Shown here one piece after another: positions 7,543 through 12,415 of a DNA stretch of 16,607 bases (position 1 is its first letter; each line of letters begins with the position of its first letter). Source of the stretch: Thermoplasmatales archaeon (GTDB lineage Archaea; Thermoplasmatota; JASEFT01; JAUWIS01); the NCBI GenBank assembly GCA_030019485.1, contig JASEEW010000015.1:1-16607 (forward strand), given 5' to 3'. The notes beneath the pieces are model-generated. The model searched no databases and was not told the origin of the DNA. It was given only the letters and a program-made list of their open reading frames with translations. The position numbers were made by a program, and so were the translations under genes.

Positions 7543-8089
7543 CGTCCTTCTTACTTTTGCTCTTATCAAGCCTGCTTATCAGACCAGATGCCTCATCCTT
7601 GCCCAGCTCCTCTATGCTGTTTTTATTTTTTTCATCAAGGAAATCCTTGATCACCTGTATGTTCGAGTAGTGCAGGTCAGCAAGGTCCCTGATGTAACCA
7701 AGCTGCTTCTCTGTGGCAGGAACAAAAACATCCCCTTCTGTTTTCAGCTCCTCAACACTGGCAACACCAATATTCAATGCATCCCTGAGTGCCCTTGCCT
7801 TAGCCCTTGTACTCGCCATTCTGAGAATATGCGGCTGCAGGTGCGGGTCAACCGAGTCAGGGCTTGCATCACCCACATCAGCAAATATGCCGTGTTCAAA
7901 CTCAGCGGTTGCCTCAACAACCGCAAGGAAGCTGTTTTCCTTATCAGGCAGCTGAACAACGCTCACATCAATCCTTCTAAGACCTTTCTTGTGCGCAAGG
8001 CTGAGCAGTCCAGGGTATGTTACAAACTCCTTCTCTACCCCGCTGTGCTTCAATAACACAACATGCTCCTTTGGTATGTTTTCGCTCAT
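7520..8089 (-). CDS. Possible ssDNA-annealing/recombination protein (Rad52-like group)
   Basis: A 189-residue protein. The N-terminal 110 residues contain YPGLLSLAHKKGL, a beta-rich stretch (SFLAVVEATAEFE), GIFADVGDASPDSV and the strongly patterned MASTRAKARALRDALNIG. The last resembles the helix of phage and archaeal annealing proteins of the Rad52/DdrA group. Residues 128-180 (TEKQLGYIRDLADLHY and EASGLISRL) resemble the small C-terminal domain often seen after such proteins. The start at ATG 8089 is preceded by GGAGGGGGATAGG and overlaps the stop of the 35-residue gene upstream. An annealing role fits its place beside primase, zinc-finger and histone genes. The family call is from motif memory and uncertain; a search with a profile could change it. 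Confidence 0.6.
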   Translation of the reverse strand: MSENIPKEHVVLLKHSGVEKEFVTYPGLLSLAHKKGLRRIDVSVVQLPDKENSFLAVVEATAEFEHGIFADVGDASPDSVDPHLQPHILRMASTRAKARALRDALNIGVASVEELKTEGDVFVPATEKQLGYIRDLADLHYSNIQVIKDFLDEKNKNSIEELGKDEASGLISRLDKSKSKKDDAHGFAS

Positions 8090-8193
8090 CCTATCCCCCT
8101 CCATCTTTTTATGATTTTTTCCATTTCCTTTTTATCAGGATTCACATACTCATCCATCCCATGCCTCTCCGTGTTCCAGATTTTTATCCTCAT
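8086..8193 (-). CDS. 35-residue basic protein, unknown
   Basis: Begins MRIKIWNTERHGMDEY and ends IIKRWRGIG. GGTGAG lies 9 bases upstream of the ATG, and the TGA stop overlaps the ATG of the next gene (ATGA), two signs of a real translated gene. Predicted mostly helical in the second half. No family is recognised. As first gene after the palindromic operator it may be a leader peptide that couples translation to the annealing protein. Confidence 0.6.
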   Translation of the reverse strand: MRIKIWNTERHGMDEYVNPDKKEMEKIIKRWRGIG

Positions 8194-8228
8194 AATTTTC
8201 TCACCAAAAAAGCATAATAGAATACTGT

Positions 8229-8280
8229 TGTATAAACCTCCAGAAATATGCAAAAGCATATTTACGCAGGTTTAAATACT
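8229..8280 (-). promoter_or_regulatory. Nested palindromic operator with two TATA-like boxes
   Basis: A perfect inverted repeat, arms AAATATGC (8244-8251) and GCATATTT (8256-8263) with AAAA between. It is enclosed by a second one, TAAACCT (8233-8239) and AGGTTTA (8268-8274). On the minus strand TTTATAC (about 8231-8237) and TATTTAAA (about 8272-8279) could both act as TATA boxes for the operon starting at 8193. The neighbouring winged-helix protein is an obvious candidate binder. Confidence 0.6.
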
Positions 8281-8725
8281 ATGAGTTTTTTCCCCATTGT
8301 TTCTGAACAGCCTCATCAACCAGATTACTCATGCTTCTGCCCAGGCATGTCTTCTTCCAATTGAGGATAACAATCGTGCGATTCTTCAAATCCAGGGTGG
8401 TTCTTTTCCTTGCATCACTAACAGGTAGGGTGATGTATCCTTTGTCACTTTCCCTGTCCCTTTTGTCACTTTCAATACTGCCTTTTGTTACTTTCTCCTT
8501 TGTAACCCTTGTTACTTTCTTGTTACTTTTGATGTTACTTTTTGTTACTTTCAAAACATATTTACCTCTGACAGGATTCTTTACAAAACCTTTAATCATA
8601 AGACGTCGTAAAGGCATTTTCACCAAATTATAAGGATTGTCTATCGCTTCCGCTATCTGCTTCGGCGTAAAAGATTTTGTTTTGCTCTGCTTGAGCAATG
8701 ATAGTATCTGCTGCTCCCTGCTCAT
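8279..8725 (-). CDS. Winged-helix DNA-binding protein with repeat-rich linker
   Basis: A 148-residue basic protein. Residues 1-58 form a winged helix (QQILSLLKQSK, FTPKQIAEAID, a recognition helix near LVKMPLRRLMIKG, wing NPVRGKYVLK). Residues 59-98 are a Lys/Ser/Thr-rich linker made of KVTK and SNK/SDK units. Residues 106-145 (TLDLKNRTIVILNWKK, then SMSNLVDEAVQKQW) look like a ribbon-helix-helix-type second domain. AGGGGG stands just upstream of ATG 8725. Lying next to an operator, it is probably a repressor or replication initiator. The linker DNA repeats are described separately. Confidence 0.75.
   Translation of the reverse strand: MSREQQILSLLKQSKTKSFTPKQIAEAIDNPYNLVKMPLRRLMIKGFVKNPVRGKYVLKVTKSNIKSNKKVTRVTKEKVTKGSIESDKRDRESDKGYITLPVSDARKRTTLDLKNRTIVILNWKKTCLGRSMSNLVDEAVQKQWGKNS
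8441..8552. repeat. Helically phased GTTAC/GTCAC direct repeats inside a gene
   Basis: Copies of TTTGTYACTTTC or close variants begin their GTYAC core at 8444, 8465, 8487, 8511, 8522, 8534 and 8544, with a diverged copy near 8502. Spacings of 21, 22, 24, 11, 12 and 10 bases are close to whole helical turns. Read in the gene the cores fall in two frames, giving Val-Thr in some places and Ser-Asn or Ser-Asp in others. The DNA repeat, not the peptide, therefore seems to be the unit. Confidence 0.7.
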
Positions 8726-8742
8726 TTTCCCCCTTCAAATCC

Positions 8743-8856
8743 TTATTTCTTCCCAAAAAACACATTATTCGGATGCAGACGCTCGTTGAGATGGCGCCTC
8801 TGCATGGTTTGCACCATCCCATCCGTTAGGCTTCCTGCTTTTTTCCTGGGAAGCAT
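8743..8856 (-). CDS. 37-residue basic protein, unknown
   Basis: Begins MLPRKKAGSLTDG and ends NNVFFGKK, rich in Arg, Lys, His and Asn. It is the first frame after a TATA box at 8889-8896 and ends 17 bases before the winged-helix ATG, so it could be a leader gene of that operon. A nested ATG at 8814 would give 23-24 residues. No ribosome site or family supports it strongly. Confidence 0.4.
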   Translation of the reverse strand: MLPRKKAGSLTDGMVQTMQRRHLNERLHPNNVFFGKK

Positions 8857-8888
8857 TTCATTGTCTAATCTTTTGTAGGTTTTTGTTG

Positions 8889-8896
8889 TTTATATA
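8889..8896 (-). promoter_or_regulatory. TATA box of the winged-helix operon
   Basis: TATATAAA on the minus strand, preceded by an A-rich element (CAAAA). The predicted start is near 8866, about 10 bases upstream of the small frame at 8856. Confidence 0.5.
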
Positions 8897-9041
8897 TTTT
8901 GAGGAGACCCCCCATGTGAAAAAACAAAAAAATTTTTGCCTTTACAGACGATAAACCACAAAAAACAGTTTGAGACACCCCCAAAAAATATTTATAGTGG
9001 AATATTTTTTATAGACGACAGAGGTGTCGCTTACTATAAAA
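8897..9041. promoter_or_regulatory. AT-rich gap with two C-tract repeats and a second TATA box
   Basis: Two related sequences lie about 70 bases apart: TTTGAGGAGACCCCCC (8898-8913) and TTTGAGACACCCCC (8969-8982). Each is set in A/T-rich DNA. A second short pair is AGACGA at 8946-8951 and 9013-9018. On the minus strand TATAAATA (8989-8996) is a good TATA box. TTTATAGT (8991-8998) and ACTATAAA (9033-9040) form a 42-base-spaced inverted repeat near the stop of the orc1/cdc6-like gene. No ORF is supported. Confidence 0.5.
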
Positions 9042-9044
9042 ACC

Positions 9045-10190
9045 TTACGCCGTATATTTCTGCCCTGTTCTCTTCCAAACCTCAAGAACCATCTCCTCCA
9101 CACCATAGGCAGGGCAGTCAGGCAAAGAAACCAGAGAAGCCTGTCCTTTCATCTCCCAGACATCCACAAAACCCTCCTTCTCCAATGCATCAAGATTCTT
9201 AAAGTAAATGTCCCTGTTCACCCTGACATTGTTCCTGCCGCATGCATCAGCATAAAAATCCCTAAGCTCATCCGTGCCAATATATGCCTCATCCTTCCTA
9301 AGACAACCTGCAATGGTAAACAAAAGTATCTGGGCATCAAAATCCAACATACCAATCTTGCTGATGCTGACCCAGGGGTAGCTGTCAGCCTTAGCCAGCC
9401 TGACATGATCCGGCATTATCTGCTCTGCACCATCTTTTTCAGCAGCAGAGGCACTCTTCCTAAGTAGCTCAACAACTACCCTCGCCTCACTATTCCTCTC
9501 ACAGGCACCATCCAAAATCAACTCTTCTGCACCCTCCGTTACAGTGTCAGGATGCAGGGCAAGCTCTATCCTCTGGTCCAGTATGTCTCTGAGCTGTGTT
9601 CTATCATAATCCTTCAAATGCACCATTGTGCTTCTTCCGAACGTCCCAAGCTCCTGATCATTCATCCTGTCACGTATATCAACAATGGAAATCAGAATGA
9701 GTGATATTGTACCATACTCTAGTGTTTTTGACCTGGTGAAAAGATAAATTAATTCTGTGTCTTTTTGAAGCAGGTTCGCCTCATCCAGAACCACAATCAA
9801 ATGAACCTTATCCCTGCTCATTGTGCTTCTCAAATCATTTTTTATCTCATCCATCGTCCTGCCCTTCCCAGGATAACCAGGGTCAAAACCTTTCATAACC
9901 TTTAGGAGGATGCTGTAATCAGTCCTAGAATCCATACAGGAAACATAAACACACTTAACCTTTTTTTCATTCTCCTCTGCCTGACCCTCCAAAAAATCCA
10001 TAAACCTCCTAACAAGCGCTGTTTTGCCCATGCCTGATTTACCCATAACCATTGCATTCGCAGGCGAGTTATATTTAACCATGGGGTAGAACATCCTGTC
10101 CAGTGTCTGCATTTCTTTTTCCCTGTGCGGCAGGCTTGGTGGTACAAAATCAGCCTCAAGCGGTTTAGAATCAGAGATAATGCTTCCCAT
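9045..10190 (-). CDS. Divergent Orc1/Cdc6 replication initiator
   Basis: A 381-residue AAA+ protein with a C-terminal winged helix, the architecture of archaeal Orc1/Cdc6, which bind origin repeats and load MCM. Seen: N-terminal FVPPSLPHREKEM, Walker A GKSGMGKT (50-57), Walker B LIVVLDEAN (131-139), the EARVVVELLR sensor-2 helix (R237), and a winged helix at about 286-350. The sensor-1 segment reads LILISIVDI where family members usually have an Asn (SND), so that residue seems lost. ATG 10190 is preferred over the ATG at 10208: a TATA box sits 27 bp upstream, predicting a leaderless mRNA. Placed among accessory genes, it looks like a plasmid or virus initiator rather than the main chromosomal one. 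Confidence 0.85.
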   Translation of the reverse strand: MGSIISDSKPLEADFVPPSLPHREKEMQTLDRMFYPMVKYNSPANAMVMGKSGMGKTALVRRFMDFLEGQAEENEKKVKCVYVSCMDSRTDYSILLKVMKGFDPGYPGKGRTMDEIKNDLRSTMSRDKVHLIVVLDEANLLQKDTELIYLFTRSKTLEYGTISLILISIVDIRDRMNDQELGTFGRSTMVHLKDYDRTQLRDILDQRIELALHPDTVTEGAEELILDGACERNSEARVVVELLRKSASAAEKDGAEQIMPDHVRLAKADSYPWVSISKIGMLDFDAQILLFTIAGCLRKDEAYIGTDELRDFYADACGRNNVRVNRDIYFKNLDALEKEGFVDVWEMKGQASLVSLPDCPAYGVEEMVLEVWKRTGQKYTA

Positions 10191-10347
10191 AATAAAACAA
10201 AAACACATACAGGATTATAAACATGACGTCGCCGAAGCCCCGCAGGGGCTGAAGGCGACCCAACGGCAATTTGCGACCCAGGGGGAGCAATTTGCACAAA
10301 ATACTGTGTTTTGATTGCGAGCGATAGCGAGCAATGAAAAAAATGTC
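10191..10347. promoter_or_regulatory. Upstream region of orc1/cdc6-like gene: TATA box and hairpin
   Basis: TTTATAAT on the minus strand (10214-10221) is centred 27 bp upstream of ATG 10190. Next to it lies a two-step hairpin: GTCGCC (10228-10233) with GGCGAC (10254-10259), and inside it AGCCCC (10236-10241) with GGGGCT (10245-10250). CAATTTGC occurs twice (10266-10273 and 10289-10296). No gene is seen between 10191 and 10528. Confidence 0.55.
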
Positions 10348-10445
10348 GGGCGGGCTGGGGTTCTTACGGAATTTTCAAGGAAAATTCCTAAGATGTTAGG
10401 AATTTGCAGAGCAAATTCCGTAACATCCAAAGGGTCAGCCCGCCC
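10348..10445. repeat. Cloverleaf-like palindrome with twin-hairpin copy 3
   Basis: Outer perfect arms GGGCGGGCTG (10348-10357) and CAGCCCGCCC (10436-10445) enclose a twin-hairpin element. Its clasp is TTAC (10364-10367) with GTAA (10420-10423). Hairpin A is GGAATTTT (10368-10375) with AAAATTCC (10381-10388). The linker TAAGATGTTA can itself pair. Hairpin B is GGAATTTGC (10399-10407) with GCAAATTCC (10411-10419). All arms are perfect, so the fold is nearly closed at every level. Confidence 0.8.
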
Positions 10446-10528
10446 CTGCAATTGTGCCCTTTGCATGAATAACACAGTTCAAGGCGTAATTACCCAGCCG
10501 TTAACAAAAAAAGAGAAAAGAAAAGTGG

Positions 10529-11122
10529 TTAACGCCCAATCATCTCGTTAATCTCCTGCCCATTGAAATAATCGTGTAACCTCTGCCACTCTTTGTAGCT
10601 GATTTCTTCCTGCCAACGCAGGAAGTTTGCATGACTGACTGACCTGATATTTAACTCACCAAGTAACTGCTTCAAGTTTCTGTTCCTTTTGTCCCAAGGA
10701 CCACCGTTACCGTTGCCGCCGTTACCACCGCTACTGCTCTTGAATTCTACCTTTGCATCTCCATGTTCATCCTTGCTATCACCATTGCCACCATTCTTAT
10801 CATCCCTGCTATCACCGTTCCCATTATCATTCCCATTGTTATCACCATTACCATCGTTCTTATCGTTCCTCTCCTTCAAAATCTCATCACCAGTCCTGAA
10901 CTCGTTCTCCGTTTTAACAGATGCAGGCGTAAAAGGCAGACCCTGCCTTTTCTTCTGCTCATCAAGCAAATTCTTGCATTCACTGTGCAGTTTCTCAGCA
11001 ATCACCTGAACACTGTCAGACTCGCAGACCTCAACCGTAATCTGATTATAGAGTTTCATCGAATGAAACTGCTCCAAAGGCAAAGTCTCACTCCTGCCAA
11101 CCATGACTTCTTTGTACTTCAT
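10529..11122 (-). CDS. Phage-like hypothetical protein with Asn/Asp/Gly-rich middle
   Basis: A 197-residue protein. Residues 1-65 (MKYKEVMVGRSETLPLEQF, then YNQITVEVCESD and a helix) form a small alpha/beta unit of a kind common in phage and plasmid genomes beside single-strand DNA-binding or annealing genes. The exact family is not recognised. Residues 85-145 are low-complexity, rich in Asn, Asp, Gly and Lys, matched by simple repeats in the DNA at 10694-10870. Residues 148-190 form a second folded part (LKQLLGELNIRSV and NFLRWQEEISYKEWQRLHDYF). It starts at ATG 11122 after GGGAGGTGG and overlaps the preceding stop (ATGA), so it is third in a three-gene operon. Confidence 0.75.
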   Translation of the reverse strand: MKYKEVMVGRSETLPLEQFHSMKLYNQITVEVCESDSVQVIAEKLHSECKNLLDEQKKRQGLPFTPASVKTENEFRTGDEILKERNDKNDGNGDNNGNDNGNGDSRDDKNGGNGDSKDEHGDAKVEFKSSSGGNGGNGNGGPWDKRNRNLKQLLGELNIRSVSHANFLRWQEEISYKEWQRLHDYFNGQEINEMIGR

Positions 11123-11352
11123 TGTACCACCTCCCTAACCGTTCTCAGGCAGGTGTCGCAGAGCTTCACAGAATCCCTGTTCCATTTCACGGAAAAGCCA
11201 AAGGCTTTTCCTGAAATATTAGGAAAATGCTGAAGGCATTTTCCGTAATAGTTCCTGTAACGTATGTGGTCAATCTCATTATTCACTTCGACGAGCCAGC
11301 ATCCGCACAAAGAGCAGCTGTAGCCGCCAGAGTCATCGAAAATAGTGTTCAT
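11119..11352 (-). CDS. Small zinc-finger protein carrying an in-frame palindromic insert
   Basis: A 77-residue protein with CSLC near residues 13-16 and CDTC near 65-68, likely a zinc finger split by a long loop. GGAGGTGG precedes ATG 11352. The start overlaps the stop of the gene upstream and its own stop overlaps the ATG of the gene downstream (both ATGA). This supports translation through the whole frame. Residues 37-54 (GKCLQHFPNISGKAFGFS) are encoded by the twin-hairpin palindromic element at 11191-11244. Without them the flanks YRNYY and VKWNRDS would join directly in frame. An insertion of a mobile palindrome is the simplest reading. Confidence 0.75.
   Translation of the reverse strand: MNTIFDDSGGYSCSLCGCWLVEVNNEIDHIRYRNYYGKCLQHFPNISGKAFGFSVKWNRDSVKLCDTCLRTVREVVQ
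11188..11247. repeat. Twin-hairpin palindromic element, copy 4, inside a coding sequence
   Basis: Hairpin A has perfect arms GGAAAAGCC (11191-11199) and GGCTTTTCC (11203-11211) around AAA. The linker is TGAAATATTA. Hairpin B has perfect arms GGAAAATGC (11222-11230) and GCATTTTCC (11236-11244). The outer ends ACGGAAAA and TTTTCCGT can pair with each other. The length from first to last arm is 54 bases, a multiple of three, so the host frame is kept. Confidence 0.8.
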
Positions 11353-11564
11353 TCCACCACCTCCGAATAACCGCAACTGCAGGACCTGTCCATATAGGTA
11401 AATCCATCATTGTGCTCCTCAAGATGCACAACCATGGTTTGCCCGCACACAGGGCACATACCAGAAAGGTATTTCGTTGTTTTCCATCCTATTAGGCCGG
11501 ATGCGGCACAACTGCTTCGGTTAGCCTGCACCGAAAGGTTACATTTTTCGTTGGTGTTTTGCAT
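11349..11564 (-). CDS. Small Cys-rich zinc-ribbon protein
   Basis: A 71-residue protein. CPVC near residues 37-40 and CSC near 62-64 form a zinc ribbon; the C-terminal half (GMCPVCGQTMVVHLEEHNDG, then FTYMDRSCSCGYSEV) is a clear ribbon. The N-terminal 35 residues are less ordered and contain two more cysteines. ATG 11564 is chosen because GGTGAG lies 5-10 bases upstream; an ATG at codon 36 (MCPVC) is a shorter alternative. It is the first gene of the operon leading to 10529, linked by ATGA overlaps. Probably a DNA-binding accessory protein. Confidence 0.65.
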   Translation of the reverse strand: MQNTNEKCNLSVQANRSSCAASGLIGWKTTKYLSGMCPVCGQTMVVHLEEHNDGFTYMDRSCSCGYSEVVE

Positions 11565-11598
11565 TTTTCTCACCGTTAGGTGAGAAGGAGAAAAATGC
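11561..11598 (-). promoter_or_regulatory. Hairpin covering a ribosome site and start codon
   Basis: GCATTTTTCTC (11561-11571) can pair with GAGAAAAATGC (11588-11598), and CTCACC (11569-11574) with GGTGAG (11579-11584). On the minus-strand RNA this sequesters the ribosome site and ATG of the zinc-ribbon gene at 11564. It could act as a translational switch for the three-gene operon. Function is inferred. Confidence 0.45.
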
Positions 11599-11678
11599 AA
11601 ACACACCCTACGACAGAAACACAAGTTTTGGTATCGTGAAAACGTTCGTGGCTCGCACCCTGGCTCGAACTCCGCCGT

Positions 11679-11737
11679 CCCCCATTTAAAACCAGCGGTG
11701 AGCCCAGAGGCGAACCGATGTGTTTTAAATTAGGGGG
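11679..11737. promoter_or_regulatory. Symmetric inverted repeat, possible divergent promoters
   Basis: TTTAAAAC (11685-11692) faces GTTTTAAA (11722-11729), flanked outside by CCCCC (11679-11683) and GGGGG (11733-11737). Inside, CGGT (11696-11699) faces ACCG (11714-11717). Each arm reads GTTTTAAAT then G-tract outward, one toward the minus-strand operon and one toward the plus-strand genes. The arms could be mirror TATA boxes or a structured RNA. The rest of 11599-11854 shows nothing I can call. Confidence 0.4.
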
Positions 11738-11854
11738 TGAGCATTTATTTTTTGCGAAAGGTGGGGAGAGCCAGTGGGGGGCGAGCAGGAGGGGGAATGA
11801 ACGAATGTTTAAATGTCTGCAACCCATACTCTGTTTTTGAGATGAAAAAGTTTT

Positions 11855-11932
11855 ATGTCGTGTGGTAAAAAAATGTGTGGTAAAAAGAAAACAAAAACTA
11901 AGAAGAAGACTGTGAAAAAGAAGAAGAAATAG
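11855..11932 (+). CDS. 25-residue lysine-rich mini-protein
   Basis: The sequence begins MSCGKKMCGKKK and is otherwise almost only Lys and Thr. It has two Cys-Gly-Lys-Lys repeats and a very basic tail. A TATA-like TTTAAAT (11807-11813) lies suitably upstream, and a second gene with a ribosome site follows 19 bases later on the same strand. No clear ribosome site precedes its own ATG. Low-complexity composition alone could arise by chance, so the call is modest. If made, it would bind nucleic acid or metal (inference). Confidence 0.4.
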   Translation: MSCGKKMCGKKKTKTKKKTVKKKKK

Positions 11933-11951
11933 TGAAGAAAAGAGGAAGAAA

Positions 11952-12170
11952 ATGAGTAAGGGTTGTAAAGAACTGAAAAAAATTGTTGACGAACATCTAC
12001 GCTCTGCTGCTCTAGCGTACGAAGCGGGCAATAGACAACTATATCAAAGACATTTAAACGAAGCTGAAAGAATTTACAATAGAATTGCTAAGATGTGCCC
12101 GACAATAGCTACAACTTTGGAGACAGACCTTAAAATCCTTAAATACAAAAAGGAAATAATTGAAAAATAG
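11952..12170 (+). CDS. 72-residue helical protein, unknown
   Basis: Preceded by AGAGGAAG, a good ribosome site, 5-8 bases before ATG 11952. The sequence (HLRSAALAYEAGNRQLYQRH and NEAERIYNRIAKMC) is predicted to form a helical hairpin of TPR or MIT type, with two helices of about 20 residues and a basic C-terminus. No signal or membrane part. One of only two plus-strand genes in the window, together with the lysine-rich mini-gene just upstream. I do not recognise the family. Confidence 0.65.
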   Translation: MSKGCKELKKIVDEHLRSAALAYEAGNRQLYQRHLNEAERIYNRIAKMCPTIATTLETDLKILKYKKEIIEK

Positions 12171-12220
12171 CACTATATGAGTGTGTAAGCAAGTATCATT
12201 TGGGTGGTGTAACTTCTTCT

Positions 12221-12364
12221 TTAATCTTCGTAGCTACTGTGTCCGCCTTCAGATTTCTTTTTCATAGACTTTAATGTCTCCCGCACAGTCTCCCAACTTT
12301 TTTGTTTACTTTCTGCTTCTCTCACGAAATAGTTTCCTTCTTTTGCTTTTTTTCGGTCCGACAT
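12221..12364 (-). CDS. 47-residue charged protein, unknown
   Basis: Starts MSDRKKAKEGNYF and ends KSEGGHSSYED. A strong ribosome site AAGGAGGT lies 7 bases upstream of ATG 12364. Highly charged, helical, no cysteines. It ends about 50 bases from the convergent plus-strand gene. Family unknown. Confidence 0.65.
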   Translation of the reverse strand: MSDRKKAKEGNYFVREAESKQKSWETVRETLKSMKKKSEGGHSSYED

Positions 12365-12415
12365 AGAGATTACCTCCTTATCTCATTATTGTTTTGTTTT
12401 ACTCAAGCATTTTTA

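Noticed and set aside
8628..8822. 64-codon minus-strand frame with several cysteines
   Set aside because: It overlaps the winged-helix gene in another frame; a shorter frame ending before that gene fits better.
10215..10475. 86-codon frame upstream of the initiator gene
   Set aside because: It runs through the palindromes, has no ribosome site and reads like non-coding sequence.
10763..11233. Long plus-strand frame rich in Ile and Thr
   Set aside because: It is a shadow of the low-complexity minus-strand gene; its composition merely mirrors the Asn/Asp/Gly repeats.
11641..11690. Possible tRNA fragment or att site (TTCGAGC on the minus strand looks like a T-loop)
   Set aside because: The flanking five-base stem does not pair, and no anticodon or acceptor arms could be found.
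11576..12031. 151-codon minus-strand frame over the hairpin region and plus-strand genes
   Set aside because: Its translation is low-complexity (long Phe/Leu/Ser runs) and is antisense to two better-supported plus-strand genes.
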